The notes under the pieces were generated by a model that was given only the letters and a program-made list of their open reading frames with translations, was not told where the DNA came from and made no database searches. From assembly GCF_036884845.1 (NCBI RefSeq), contig NZ_CP145732.1, positions 1,674,001 through 1,738,000 of the forward strand: a DNA stretch of 64,000 nt, written 5' to 3'. Position numbers and translations under genes: made by a program. Position 1 is the first letter of the stretch, and the number at the start of each line of letters is the position of its first letter. Positions 1 through 8,836 of this stretch are shown here, in pieces. Source of the stretch: Pseudomonas sp. MAG733B. GTDB lineage: Bacteria > Pseudomonadota > Gammaproteobacteria > Pseudomonadales > Pseudomonadaceae.

Positions 1-322
1 AGCCGCTGACGATCCCGGCGAGCATGCCCATGTTGATGCTCGCATCCAGCACTTTGAGCGTGGAGATCATCACGAGATAGCCAATGACACCGGCAAGGCC
101 CGCCGTGCCGTTATTGTCCTTGGCAAACCCGACCGCGATGCCGATGGCAAAAATCATCGCCAGGTTGGCGAAGATCACTTGGCCGGCATCGTGGATGATC
201 GCGATGTTCAGCAAGTCGGTGTCGCCCAGGCGCAGCAACAGGCCGGCAATCGGCAGGATCGCGATCGGCAGCATCAGCGCGCGGCCGAGGCGCTGCAGGC
301 CTTCAATGAAAAGTTGGTACAT
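1..322 (-). CDS. nagE: PTS N-acetylglucosamine transporter, EIIC part (5' end only)
   Basis: The inner-membrane permease of the phosphotransferase system imports GlcNAc and phosphorylates it during uptake. Only the first 107 codons lie in the window and the rest runs off the left edge. The N-terminus (MYQLFIEGLQRLG) and the following hydrophobic segment with GRALMLPIAILPIAG are typical of EIIC proteins of the glucose/GlcNAc family. The ATG at 322 follows an intergenic gap of only 29 bases after nagF, so the two are probably co-transcribed. The phosphoryl donor would be the EIIA-HPr-EI fusion encoded just upstream. The EIIB domain cannot be seen because the gene is cut. Substrate is inferred from the nag neighbours. 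Confidence 0.9.
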   Translation of the reverse strand, partial: MYQLFIEGLQRLGRALMLPIAILPIAGLLLRLGDTDLLNIAIIHDAGQVIFANLAMIFAIGIAVGFAKDNNGTAGLAGVIGYLVMISTLKVLDASINMGMLAGIVSG

Positions 323-351
323 GGCGGTTCTCCCTGGATTCTTTTTGTTCT

Positions 352-2868
352 TTAGCTCAGAGGCCAATGCTGATGACAGGCGTGACGCACCGCGCTGGCG
401 CTGCTCAGTTTGAGCAGGTCGTGGCTGATGCGCCGGCATTCGCTGGCGTCGAGGTGGCGCACGCGGTCCTTGATTTCACCGATCTGCACCGGGCTCACCG
501 ACAGTTCGCTCACGCCCAGTCCGATCAATACGGGCGTCGCCAGCGGATCAGACGCCAGTGCCCCGCAGACTCCGACCCAACGTTGATGCTGCGCAGCACC
601 GGCGCAGGTTTGGGCGATCAATCGCAGCAGCGCCGGATGCAAGGCATCGACCCGCGAGGCGAGACCGGCGTGGTCACGGTCCATGGCCAGGGTGTATTGC
701 GACAGGTCGTTGGTGCCGATGGACAGGAAGTCCGCGTGTTCGGCCAGTTGCTCGGCCAGCAGTGCTGCGGCCGGGACTTCGATCATGACGCCCAGCTCCG
801 GGCGTTGCGTCAGGCCGAGTTCGGTACACAGGGCGTCGAGACGCTGGCGGATGTGCAGCAGCTCATCGACTTCGGTCACCATCGGCAACAGGATCCGGCA
901 ACGCGACAGCGGCGTAACGTGCAGCAGCGCGCGCAGTTGCTGGTCGAGGATTTCCGGGCGGGCCTGAGCCAGACGAATGCCGCGCAGGCCCAACACCGGG
1001 TTGGCTTCGGCGGGCAATGGTAGATAGTCGAGTTGCTTGTCGCCGCCGACGTCGATGGTGCGGATGATCACAGACTTGTCGCCCATGGCATCGAGCACTG
1101 CTTGATAGGCGTGACGCTGTTCCAGTTCGTCCGGCGCGGTGTGGCGGTCTACAAAGAGGAACTCGGTTCGCAGCAGACCGACGCCATCGGCGCCGTTGGC
1201 CAAGGCGTCGGCCGCTTCAGTGCTGGATGCCACGTTGGCCGCGACTTCAATTCGCACGCCATCAAGGGTTTGCGCCGGGGTGTGCGCCTGCGCCTGTTGC
1301 TCGGTGCGGCGCTGTTGTTGAGCACGTTGCGCGTCACGCACTTCGGCCAGACGTTCGGCAGTCGGGATCAGTTCGAGGCGACCGCCGTCGGCATCCAGCA
1401 CCACCGCTTGGCCCTGCTCCTGATCCAGCAGCGACGAACCCAGGGCAACCATGCACGGCAAGCCTTTGCCCCGCGCAAGAATCGCCACGTGAGAGGTCGC
1501 GCCACCCTCGGCCATGCAAAACCCGGCGACGCCTTGCTGACTCAGTTGCAGCAAATCCGATGGGGTCAACTCATGGGCGGCGACGATGGCACCCGGTGGC
1601 ACATCGTAATGCCAGGCTTCGCCGAGCAGGGCGCGCAGCACCCGTTGCTTGAGGTCGCGCAGGTCGTTGGCGCGTTCGGCCAGCAGCGAACTGCCCAATT
1701 GCTGGAGCACGTCGCACTGCGCGTCGATCGATTGGCTCCAGGCATGAGTTGCGGCCGTGCCGAGTTCTATGGAGTGATCGGCGGCATCGAGCAATGCCGG
1801 GTCTTCCAGCAGCGCGATGTGCGCGGCGAAGATGGCCTCTTCGTCAGAGCTTTTGTGTTTTCTGGCCTGGGCCAGGGTGCCGGCGATTTCACTGCGCACC
1901 TGGGTTAGCGCGGTGTCGAGGGCTTGTCGTTGTTGCGCCGGATCATTGTGCCCGGCATCCGTCGGCAGGCTGATCGAGTTCAGGCGAAACAGCGGTCCGC
2001 CGACCAACCCCGGTGCCGCACAGACACCGTGCAACACACCCGCTTCAGCCGCACGATTGTGTTGGGACATTGGAGGTGGCGCGACGGCGTGATGTTCTTC
2101 GGCCAACGCTGTGGACAAGGCGATCAACAAGGCTTGCAACGCGGCTTCGGCATCCGGACCCTGGCAGCTGACTTGCACTTCGTCCTGTTCGCCGATGGCC
2201 AATCCCATGAGCCCGATCAGGCTGTCACAGGTTGCCGATTTGCCGGCGAAATGCAGCTGCGATTTGCTCTTGAAGCCTTGTGCAGTTTGCCGGATCAGTG
2301 CGGCGGGCCGCGCGTGCAAACCGCCGCGATGGGCGATGCGGATGTGGCCGATCTGCTCTTCGCCGACAAACTCCACTTCAGAATGAGCGCCAACGCCGTT
2401 GCGGCGAATGATGTGCAACAACGGCTCGCCGACCTTCACCGATTTGAGCGTGATGGGCCGAGCCTGAAAGTCCTGGCTGTTGGTGAGGATCAGCAGGCTG
2501 ACCAGGCTTTTGCACTGTTGCGCGACCTTGTCCTGGTCATAGCGCAGCAGCGGCTGGCCGTTGGCGACCCGCGCACCTTCCTGCACCAGCATGGTAAAGC
2601 CCTGGCCTTGCAGTTCGACCGTGTCGAGGCCCAAGTGCAACAGCAATTCGGCGCCGTTGTCGGCACGCAGGGTCACGGCGTGGCCGGTGCGCGCGACGTG
2701 TACCACGACACCGGCGCAGGGCGCGTGCAGGGTATCGTTCAACGGGTCGATGGCGATCCCGTCACCCATGGCGCCGCTGGCGAACACCGCATCCGGGACT
2801 TTGGCGAGCGTGAGCACCGGGCCGCTGAGCGGGGCGCTGAGGGTCAGCTCTTTATTGTTTTTGTGCAT
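352..2868 (-). CDS. nagF: PTS fusion protein EIIA-HPr-EI for N-acetylglucosamine
   Basis: This 838-residue cytoplasmic protein carries the phosphoryl group from phosphoenolpyruvate to the GlcNAc permease. Three domains are visible in order: a Crr-type EIIA at about 1-150 with the phospho-histidine in LLLHLGLDTV (about His78); an HPr domain at about 174-260 with the active histidine in GGLHARPAA (about His185); and enzyme I from about 280 to the end, with the active histidine in GGATSHVAILA (about His460), the PEP-binding IGTNDLSQYT motif and the C-terminal GVCGALA cysteine motif. The fusion replaces separate ptsH, ptsI and crr genes. It sits between the SIS deaminase and nagE. A REP pair lies directly upstream in the transcript. 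The related fructose fusion FruB has a different EIIA type. Confidence 0.93.
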   Translation of the reverse strand: MHKNNKELTLSAPLSGPVLTLAKVPDAVFASGAMGDGIAIDPLNDTLHAPCAGVVVHVARTGHAVTLRADNGAELLLHLGLDTVELQGQGFTMLVQEGARVANGQPLLRYDQDKVAQQCKSLVSLLILTNSQDFQARPITLKSVKVGEPLLHIIRRNGVGAHSEVEFVGEEQIGHIRIAHRGGLHARPAALIRQTAQGFKSKSQLHFAGKSATCDSLIGLMGLAIGEQDEVQVSCQGPDAEAALQALLIALSTALAEEHHAVAPPPMSQHNRAAEAGVLHGVCAAPGLVGGPLFRLNSISLPTDAGHNDPAQQRQALDTALTQVRSEIAGTLAQARKHKSSDEEAIFAAHIALLEDPALLDAADHSIELGTAATHAWSQSIDAQCDVLQQLGSSLLAERANDLRDLKQRVLRALLGEAWHYDVPPGAIVAAHELTPSDLLQLSQQGVAGFCMAEGGATSHVAILARGKGLPCMVALGSSLLDQEQGQAVVLDADGGRLELIPTAERLAEVRDAQRAQQQRRTEQQAQAHTPAQTLDGVRIEVAANVASSTEAADALANGADGVGLLRTEFLFVDRHTAPDELEQRHAYQAVLDAMGDKSVIIRTIDVGGDKQLDYLPLPAEANPVLGLRGIRLAQARPEILDQQLRALLHVTPLSRCRILLPMVTEVDELLHIRQRLDALCTELGLTQRPELGVMIEVPAAALLAEQLAEHADFLSIGTNDLSQYTLAMDRDHAGLASRVDALHPALLRLIAQTCAGAAQHQRWVGVCGALASDPLATPVLIGLGVSELSVSPVQIGEIKDRVRHLDASECRRISHDLLKLSSASAVRHACHQHWPLS

Positions 2869-2910
2869 GGCTCGGTCTCATTGAAAACATAATTCGGATC
2901 GACACGCCCC

Positions 2911-3007
2911 CTGTAGGAGCCGAGCTTGCTCGCGATGACGTCGGTACATCCGAAAGTTCATCTGCGGCTGTAATGCCGTCATCGCGAGCAAGCTCAGCTC
3001 CTACAGG
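2911..3007. repeat. REP doublet (family tgtaggagc...gctcgcga)
   Basis: Two inverted copies of a palindromic REP unit. The left copy starts ctgtaggagccgagcttgct, the right copy is its reverse complement with one change, and about 40 unrelated bases separate them. It lies inside the nag operon between the deaminase and nagF, where the RNA hairpin could slow or end transcription. Confidence 0.9.
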
Positions 3008-3022
3008 GGTGTGGGGTTGCCT

Positions 3023-4045
3023 TTAGTGCGTACGCGTGACTTTGCTCAGGTGCCGTGGCTGATCTGGGTCCATGCCGCGCGCAACTGCCAGGCCGGCGGC
3101 CATTACGTAGAAGCTCTGGATCGCCAGGATCGGATCGAGGGCCGGGTGTTCGGCGCGGGTCAGGGTCAGGTCGCGTTCGAGCACGTCATCCGGCGCCGCC
3201 AGCAATACCCGGGCGCCGCGTTGGCGCATGTCGGCGGCCAGACTCAGCAAACCGGCCTGCTCGGCACCCCGTGGGGCGAAAACCAGCAGCGGATAGTTAT
3301 CGCCGATCAACGCCATCGGGCCATGGCGCACTTCAGCGCTGCTGAAGGCTTCGGCCTGGATCGCCGAGGTTTCCTTGAACTTGAGCGCCGCTTCCTGAGC
3401 GATGGCGAATCCGGCGCCACGGCCGATCACCATCAAGCGCTGGCAATCGCGCAAGGCGTCGATGGCCGGGCGCCAGTCCTGTTGCGCTGCCTCGCGCAGG
3501 CCTTCGGGCAAGGCGCGACCGGCTTCGAGCAATTCGGCATCTTCTTTCCAGTGGCCGATCAACCGGGCGCTGGCGCTGAGGGTGGCGATAAAACTCTTGG
3601 TCGCGGCGACGCTGCTTTCGGTACCGGCCAACAGCGGCAGGCTGAATTCGCAGGCGGCTTCCAGCGGCGAATCTGCGGCGTTGACCAGCGAAACGCTCAA
3701 GGCACCGCGTTTACGCAACAGGCGCAGGCTGTTGACCAGGTCAGGACTTTGCCCCGATTGCGAGAAGGCGAACGCCACCTGGCCGCTGACCTTCAGCGGA
3801 GCCTGCTGCATGGTCACCACCGACATCGGCAACGAGGCCACCGGATAGCCCAGCAGTTGCATGCTCAGGTAGGCGAAGTAACTGGCCGCGTGGTCGGAGC
3901 TGCCGCGCGCGACGGTCATCACCACTTGCGGCGGTTGACGGCGCAGGCGCCCGGCAATCTCGATCATCTGCGGGTCGAGTTGCTGCAATTGGGCTTGCAC
4001 GGCCTCGAACGAGGACAGCGCCTCTTCAAGCATTTTTGAAGTCAA
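3023..4045 (-). CDS. nagB-II: SIS-domain glucosamine-6-phosphate deaminase (NagB-II type)
   Basis: The 340-residue protein has two sugar-isomerase (SIS) domains like the isomerase half of GlmS, not the classical NagB fold. The signature GSSDHAASYF at about 47-56 and the stretch AFSQSGQSPD at about 113-122 are the sugar-phosphate-binding loops, and a second domain holds GRGAGFAIAQEAALK. In Pseudomonas and Shewanella this type converts glucosamine-6-phosphate into fructose-6-phosphate plus ammonia. There is no glutaminase domain, so it is not GlmS. The start at 4045 overlaps the end of nagA by 20 bases, which suggests translational coupling; an internal ATG at 4033 is an alternative start. Function rests on family and on the nag context. 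Confidence 0.85.
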   Translation of the reverse strand: MTSKMLEEALSSFEAVQAQLQQLDPQMIEIAGRLRRQPPQVVMTVARGSSDHAASYFAYLSMQLLGYPVASLPMSVVTMQQAPLKVSGQVAFAFSQSGQSPDLVNSLRLLRKRGALSVSLVNAADSPLEAACEFSLPLLAGTESSVAATKSFIATLSASARLIGHWKEDAELLEAGRALPEGLREAAQQDWRPAIDALRDCQRLMVIGRGAGFAIAQEAALKFKETSAIQAEAFSSAEVRHGPMALIGDNYPLLVFAPRGAEQAGLLSLAADMRQRGARVLLAAPDDVLERDLTLTRAEHPALDPILAIQSFYVMAAGLAVARGMDPDQPRHLSKVTRTH

Positions 4046-5132
4046 TGTCTTCTCCTTCGACCATGACGGCGGTCAGTTTCAGTGAGCGATCCAGCCGCAC
4101 GCAGTCGGCCCAGGCACCCGGTTGCAGGCGCCCGCGTTCGGTGATGCCGAGGTAATCGGCGGGGAATTGCGACAGACGCCGCGAGGCCTCGGCGATCGGC
4201 AAACCGATCTTCACCAGGTTGCGCAGGGCCTGATCCATGGTCAGCGTGCTACCCGCCAGCGTGCCGTCCGGCAGACGCACGCCGCCCAGGCATTTGGTCA
4301 CGGTGTGGCTGCCGAGCTTGTATTCACCGTCGGGCATGCCGGCGGCGGCGGTCGAGTCAGTGACGCAATACAGGCACGGGATCGAACGCAGGGCCACGCG
4401 GATCGCGCCGGGGTGCACGTGCAGCAAGTCGGGAATCAGCTCGGCGAATTTGGCGTGGGCCAGTGCCGCGCCGACGATGCCCGGCTCGCGGTGATGTAAC
4501 GGGCTCATGGCGTTATAGAGGTGGGTGAAACTGGTCGCGCCGGCTTCCAGCGCGGCGACGCCTTCCTCGTAGCTGCCGAGTGTATGGCCGATCTGCATGC
4601 GCACACCTCGGCTGCTGAGGGCGCGAATCAGGGCATCGTGACCGGCGATTTCCGGGGCGATGGTGATGACGCGAATCGGTGCCAGCGCCAGATACTCTTC
4701 GACTTCGGCCATCAGCGCGGTGTGGGCGAAATTCGGTTGGGCACCGAGTTTGCCGGGGTTGATATACGGGCCTTCGAGGTGCACGCCGAGGACTCGGGCG
4801 CTGCCTTTTGGGCGCTGCTCACAGAACTCGCCGACGGCTTTGAGCACGCTGGAGATTTCCTCGCTCGGCGCAGTCATGGTGGTGGCCAGCAGCGATGTGG
4901 TGCCGAAGCGTACGTGGGTTTTGGTGATGGTTTCGAAGGCGGGTGCGCCTTCCATGATGTCTTTGCCGCCACCGCCGTGAACGTGCAGGTCGATGAAACC
5001 CGGGAGCAGGTAAGGCAGGTCGTTGTCTGCCGGATCGCAGGGCAGGCCTTCGATTGACACGACTTTGCCGTGTTCGTGAACCAGTCGGCCGCGAACCCAG
5101 CCGTGGGCGGTGAGGATGTTGTCTTCGGACAT
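4026..5132 (-). CDS. nagA: N-acetylglucosamine-6-phosphate deacetylase
   Basis: Hydrolyses GlcNAc-6-phosphate to glucosamine-6-phosphate and acetate, the first intracellular step after PTS uptake. The 368-residue length is normal for NagA. An amidohydrolase metal site is visible in FIDLHVHGGGG near residue 50 and in HLEGPYINPGKLG near 120, followed by HLYNAMSPLHHREPG around 205-220 and the catalytic aspartate in CVTDSTAAAGMPDG around 257. It is preceded by nagR with a gap of 21 bases and overlaps the SIS deaminase downstream, so all appear to be in one leftward operon. Confidence 0.95.
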   Translation of the reverse strand: MSEDNILTAHGWVRGRLVHEHGKVVSIEGLPCDPADNDLPYLLPGFIDLHVHGGGGKDIMEGAPAFETITKTHVRFGTTSLLATTMTAPSEEISSVLKAVGEFCEQRPKGSARVLGVHLEGPYINPGKLGAQPNFAHTALMAEVEEYLALAPIRVITIAPEIAGHDALIRALSSRGVRMQIGHTLGSYEEGVAALEAGATSFTHLYNAMSPLHHREPGIVGAALAHAKFAELIPDLLHVHPGAIRVALRSIPCLYCVTDSTAAAGMPDGEYKLGSHTVTKCLGGVRLPDGTLAGSTLTMDQALRNLVKIGLPIAEASRRLSQFPADYLGITERGRLQPGAWADCVRLDRSLKLTAVMVEGEDIDFKNA

Positions 5133-5153
5133 GATCTGTTCTCGATGTTCGGC

Positions 5154-5885
5154 TTAGCGACGCAGCTCAGCCACAAAGTCGTAGTAGTCGTTGCGGCAAT
5201 AGGTGTCGGTGACTTCTATGGGCGTGTTGTCTTCGAGGTAGCCGACACGGGTCATCAGCAGCATGGCGGTGCCGGGGGCAATGCCGACCAGTGCGGCGAA
5301 CTCGTCCGAGGCATTGATCGCCTGAATGTGCTGCAACGCGCGGACGATTGGTTTGCCGATGCCGTCGAGGTATTCGTAAAGGGAGTCGCCGACTGCTTGC
5401 GGCTTGGGAATGATCGAGGCAGGCAGGGTGCTCATCTCGATGGCCATCACGGTGTCGTCGGCCTTGCGCAGGCGTTTGAGGCGCGCAACTTTGTCGTTGG
5501 GCGACAGGCCGAGGCGGATCAGTTCTTCGTGGGTGGGCAGGGTGATTTCTCGCTCCAGCCATTGCGAGCCAGGCACGAAGCCCTTGAGGCGGAGCATTTC
5601 GCTGAAACCGGAAAGACGCGACAGCGGTTGTTCCAGGCGCGGCGTGATGAACGTGCCGGAGCCTTGGTTGCGGCGGATCAGGCCTTGTTCGAACAGCACT
5701 TCCAACGCCTTGCGAGCGGTGACACGGGAGATGCCGAGCATTTCGCTCAGATTGCGTTCCGACGGCATTGCCTGCTCGGCTTTCCACTGGCCGGCATGAA
5801 TCGCCGCTTCCAGATTGCGCGCCAGTTGCAGGTAAAGCGGCGTGGGTTGGGTGTCGTCGGGGCGCAAGGCCTTGAGGTCGTTCAT
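5154..5885 (-). CDS. nagR: GntR/HutC-family regulator of GlcNAc use
   Basis: The 243-residue protein has an N-terminal winged-helix domain (about 15-80, with MPSERNLSEMLGISRVTARK forming the helix-turn-helix) and a C-terminal UTRA ligand-binding domain (about 95-240), the layout of NagR/DasR/YvoA repressors that sense GlcNAc-6-P or GlcN-6-P. It is the first gene of the nag operon and would repress its own transcription. The ATG at 5885 is 49 bases downstream of the predicted -10 box. In P. aeruginosa the counterpart is called nagQ. Ligand and repressor role are inferred from the family. Confidence 0.88.
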   Translation of the reverse strand: MNDLKALRPDDTQPTPLYLQLARNLEAAIHAGQWKAEQAMPSERNLSEMLGISRVTARKALEVLFEQGLIRRNQGSGTFITPRLEQPLSRLSGFSEMLRLKGFVPGSQWLEREITLPTHEELIRLGLSPNDKVARLKRLRKADDTVMAIEMSTLPASIIPKPQAVGDSLYEYLDGIGKPIVRALQHIQAINASDEFAALVGIAPGTAMLLMTRVGYLEDNTPIEVTDTYCRNDYYDFVAELRR

Positions 5886-5933
5886 GGTTGGCTGTCCGAA
5901 ACGTATGTAGGAATTGTCGCTCGGTGTGCCGGA

Positions 5934-5962
5934 AAATTAATACCACTTGAATACCATGTCAA
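5934..5962 (-). promoter_or_regulatory. nag operon promoter with NagR-type operator in the spacer
   Basis: Read on the minus strand there is TTGACA (5962-5957), a 17-base spacer and TAATTT (5939-5934), a good sigma-70 promoter for nagR. The spacer is occupied by two direct copies of TGGTATT, at 5956-5950 and 5945-5939, eleven bases (about one helix turn) apart; the second runs into the -10. Further TGGTATT copies occur on the plus strand at 6032-6038 and 6097-6103. A bound GntR protein would cover the promoter. The promoter is read from sequence; the operator role is inferred. Confidence 0.7.
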
Positions 5963-6062
5963 CGCAGTGCTTGACCGTAGACGCGTGAAAACGCCCTGAA
6001 TCTGGACGGCTGGAAGCAGGTTGGTTTGAAGTGGTATTAGCGCTGGAATTTAGAACGACAAA

Positions 6063-6134
6063 GATCGCAGCCTGCGGCAGCTCCTACAGAGGGAAATGGT
6101 ATTCACCCTGTAGGAGCTGTCGCAGGCTGCGATC
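6063..6134. repeat. REP doublet (family gatcgcagcctgcggcagctcc)
   Basis: Inverted pair of gatcgcagcctgcggcagct-type units around a short centre. It lies between nagR and the L,D-transpeptidase gene. The centre contains one TGGTATT heptamer (6097-6103) of the kind found in the nag promoter. Confidence 0.88.
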
Positions 6135-6176
6135 TCTTGAATTTATTTTTCGAGGGCGACCAATGGTCGTGGGGAA

Positions 6177-6680
6177 TTACGGGCGGATTTCGATCATCGT
6201 GCCATCCGGCACCAGGTTCCAGACTTCGCGCATGTCCATGTTGCGCATGGCGATGCAGCCGTCGGTCCAGTCCAGGGTGTGGAACAGTTGCTCGGGATTG
6301 TCTTCGGTGTCCGGCGTGCCATGGATCATGATCATGCCGCCGGGATCGACGCCTTCACGCCGTGAACGGGCGGAGTCGCTGATGTTCGGGTAGGAAATGT
6401 GCATCGCCAGGTTGAATTTTTCACTGGTCTTGCGCCAGTCGAGCCAATAGAAGCCTTCTGGCGTGCGTTTATCGCCTTCCATCAGCTTCTGTCCCTTGGG
6501 GCGTTTGCCGAGGGAAATGCGATAGGTCTTGATCGGCTTGCCGTCATTGATCAATTGCAATTGATGGGAAGACTTGAGAACCAGGACTTTCTCGATGACC
6601 TTGCCGTCGAGCGATCCCACGGCCGAAGCCTGGGACACCGCTACGAACGACAAACAGAACAGGGCAAGCAACCAGCGCAT
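6177..6680 (-). CDS. L,D-transpeptidase (YkuD domain), exported
   Basis: A 167-residue periplasmic enzyme that would form or edit 3-3 peptidoglycan crosslinks or attach proteins to the wall. The start at 6680 was chosen because it gives a clean signal peptide (MRWLLALFCLSFVAVSQASA, cut after ASA); upstream in-frame starts add an unlikely hydrophilic leader. The catalytic motif is present: MIMIHGTP with His120 and TDGCIAMRN with Cys142, matching the HG...S/T-x-G-C-h-R/N pattern. There is no LysM domain, so wall binding must be by the catalytic domain. The NUDIX gene ends 52 bases upstream and is read the same way. Confidence 0.88.
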   Translation of the reverse strand: MRWLLALFCLSFVAVSQASAVGSLDGKVIEKVLVLKSSHQLQLINDGKPIKTYRISLGKRPKGQKLMEGDKRTPEGFYWLDWRKTSEKFNLAMHISYPNISDSARSRREGVDPGGMIMIHGTPDTEDNPEQLFHTLDWTDGCIAMRNMDMREVWNLVPDGTMIEIRP

Positions 6681-6732
6681 TGAAACGATTCCCCAGGAGG
6701 TGTCGCGACTATATATATTTATAGGTGTTTTT

Positions 6733-7281
6733 TTAGTTGGCAGGCTGAGCAAGCGGCGGGATCGATTCGGACCGCACGGGGTAGACCTCGGTCCGCCGGT
6801 CAGCGAAGAAGCATTCTAAGGTACGGCCCACTGTGCGGAAAGCCAGCTCGTCCCACGGAATGTCCACTTCGTCGAATAGTTGCACTTCCAGGCTCTCGGG
6901 ACCGGCGGCAAAGTCCAGGTCCGCCAGTTCGGCGCGGAAGAACACATGCACCTGGCTGATGTGCGGCACATCGATCAGCGTATAGATGCTCAGGTTGCGC
7001 ACCCGGGCGCAGGCTTCCTCGGCGGTTTCGCGAATGGCCGCCTGCTCGATGGTCTCACCGTTCTCCATGAAACCGGCGGGCAGGGTCCAGTAACCCAGGC
7101 GCGGCTCTATCGCGCGGCGGCAGAGCAAGACCTTGGTGCCCCAGGTCGCGACGCAGCCAGCGACGATATTGGGGTTCTGGTAATGAATGGTGTGACAGCT
7201 GTCGCAGACAAAACGCAGGCGTGAATCGCCTTCGGGAATGCGCTGGGTCACCGGGTTGCCGCACTGACTGCAAAATTTCAT
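6733..7281 (-). CDS. NUDIX hydrolase with N-terminal zinc ribbon
   Basis: A 182-residue NUDIX enzyme. The start at 7281 (MKFCSQCGNP) is preferred because it begins with a zinc ribbon, CSQC (Cys4, Cys7) and CDSC (Cys26, Cys29), common in this branch and in NudC. The NUDIX box runs at about 70-92, GFMENGETIEQAAIRETAEE, though the usual final G-U is changed to A-C. The substrate is probably a nucleotide or dinucleotide such as ADP-ribose or NADH but cannot be named from sequence. It is divergent from the second NUDIX gene at 7429. Confidence 0.85.
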   Translation of the reverse strand: MKFCSQCGNPVTQRIPEGDSRLRFVCDSCHTIHYQNPNIVAGCVATWGTKVLLCRRAIEPRLGYWTLPAGFMENGETIEQAAIRETAEEACARVRNLSIYTLIDVPHISQVHVFFRAELADLDFAAGPESLEVQLFDEVDIPWDELAFRTVGRTLECFFADRRTEVYPVRSESIPPLAQPAN

Positions 7282-7428
7282 GCTTGGGTTCCTGAATGCT
7301 GCGCCTATCTTGGCGTGCGGCGGTGTCTGTCGGCAAGTTGCCGTTTCGCGACATGGGGCTGTTGCGGGGGTTGGGCGGCCGCAGCGATTGGTGCATGATG
7401 CCGGGTAAGGCACAGATCGAGAACACTC

Positions 7429-8028
7429 ATGCTGGACGAGCTACTGCATCGGGTAAGCAACCACACACCGCGCACGCTGGAGACCGACCGCCGTTTCCCC
7501 GAGGCCGCCGTACTGGTGCCCATCACCCGCAGTGACGAACCGGAACTGGTGTTGACCCTGCGTGCCAGCGGGCTCTCGACCCATGGCGGCGAAGTCGCTT
7601 TCCCCGGCGGACGCCGTGACCCCGAAGACCCGGACCTGATTTTCACCGCCCTGCGCGAAGCCGAAGAAGAGATCGGCCTGCCGCCGGGTCTGGTCGAGGT
7701 GATCGGCCCGCTCAGCCCGCTGATCTCCCTGCATGGCATCAAGGTCACGCCTTATGTCGGCGTGATTCCGGATTTCGTCGAATACCGGGCCAATGATGCC
7801 GAGATCGCCGCGGTGTTCAGCGTTCCGCTGGAGTTCTTCCGCAAAGACCCGCGTGAGCACACCCACCGCATCGATTACCAGGGCCGCAGCTGGTACGTGC
7901 CGAGCTACCGCTACGGCGAGTACAAGATCTGGGGGCTGACGGCGATCATGGTCGTCGAGTTGATCAATCTGCTCTATGACGCGAAAATCAGTCTGCACCA
8001 GCCACCCAAAAGCTTTATCAATACCTGA
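7429..8028 (+). CDS. CoA pyrophosphatase-type NUDIX hydrolase
   Basis: The 199-residue protein carries the combined signature of NudL/YeaB enzymes: LTLRASGLSTHGGEVAFPGG directly before the NUDIX box GRRDPEDPDLIFTALREAEE (about 61-80). These enzymes cleave CoA into 3',5'-ADP and phosphopantetheine. The gene heads a rightward run with the carbonic anhydrase and DUF1289 genes. Substrate is assigned from family. Confidence 0.87.
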   Translation: MLDELLHRVSNHTPRTLETDRRFPEAAVLVPITRSDEPELVLTLRASGLSTHGGEVAFPGGRRDPEDPDLIFTALREAEEEIGLPPGLVEVIGPLSPLISLHGIKVTPYVGVIPDFVEYRANDAEIAAVFSVPLEFFRKDPREHTHRIDYQGRSWYVPSYRYGEYKIWGLTAIMVVELINLLYDAKISLHQPPKSFINT

Positions 8029-8083
8029 GCCATCGTTCGAATGGCCTGAAAACGCGGCTGCCTGAGCCCTGAGGAAAATCACG

Positions 8084-8608
8084 ATGAAATACCGTCTGGG
8101 CGACGCCCGCGTCGAAACCCACCCACAGAGCTGGGTCGCACCCAATGCCGTGCTGGTGGGCAAGGTCAAGCTGGAAGAGGGCGCCAACGTCTGGTTCAAC
8201 GCCGTACTGCGCGGCGACAATGAGCTGATCCTGATCGGCAAGAACAGCAACGTCCAGGACGGCACCGTGATGCACACCGACATGGGCTACCCGCTGACCA
8301 TCGGTACCGGCGTGACCATTGGCCACAACGCGATGCTCCATGGCTGCACCGTGGGCGACTACAGCCTGATCGGGATCAACGCGGTGATCCTCAACGGCGC
8401 GAAGATCGGCAAGAATTGCATCATCGGCGCCAATTCGCTGATCGGCGAAGGCAAAGAGATTCCGGACGGCTCGCTGGTCATGGGCTCGCCGGGCAAGGTT
8501 GTGCGCGAGCTGACCGAGCAGCAGAAGAAAATGCTGGAAGCCAGTGCCGCTCACTATGTGCATAACTCGCAGCGCTACGCCCGCGATCTGGCCGAGCAGG
8601 AAGAATGA
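8084..8608 (+). CDS. Gamma-class carbonic anhydrase family protein (YrdA-like)
   Basis: A 174-residue left-handed beta-helix protein built of hexapeptide repeats. The three zinc-binding histidines of the family are present at about His64 (TVMHTD), His81 (TIGHNA) and His86 (MLHGC). Many close relatives have weak or no measured CO2 hydration, so activity is uncertain. A GAGGAAA ribosome-binding site precedes the ATG. The stop overlaps the next start by four bases (ATGA). Confidence 0.9.
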   Translation: MKYRLGDARVETHPQSWVAPNAVLVGKVKLEEGANVWFNAVLRGDNELILIGKNSNVQDGTVMHTDMGYPLTIGTGVTIGHNAMLHGCTVGDYSLIGINAVILNGAKIGKNCIIGANSLIGEGKEIPDGSLVMGSPGKVVRELTEQQKKMLEASAAHYVHNSQRYARDLAEQEE

Positions 8609-8820
8609 ATACGCCCGAACGCCCGGTGGCATCGCCCTGCGTGAGCATTTGTGCGCTGGATGAGGATGACATCTGCACCGGTTGCCAGCGCACGGTGGAA
8701 GAAATCACCCGTTGGAGCCGTATGGACAATGCCGAACGCCGCAAGGTGCTGGGGTTGTGTCATGAACGGGCGAAGGCCAGTGGGTTGGTGTGGATGTTGC
8801 CGACCAAGTCCAATAACTGA
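8605..8820 (+). CDS. DUF1289 domain small protein
   Basis: A 71-residue protein with the DUF1289 pattern of cysteines ([16 protein letters not shown], about 14-29) followed by a conserved [10 protein letters not shown] helix. The cysteines probably bind iron or zinc. Function is unknown. The four-base overlap with the carbonic-anhydrase gene indicates translational coupling, an arrangement that is frequent in Pseudomonas. Confidence 0.88.
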   Translation: MNTPERPVASPCVSICALDEDDICTGCQRTVEEITRWSRMDNAERRKVLGLCHERAKASGLVWMLPTKSNN

Positions 8821-8836
8821 ATGGTGTGGGGGCTTT

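Noticed and set aside
1033..1908. Open frame opposite nagF
   Set aside because: Shadow of the PTS fusion gene; no start signals.
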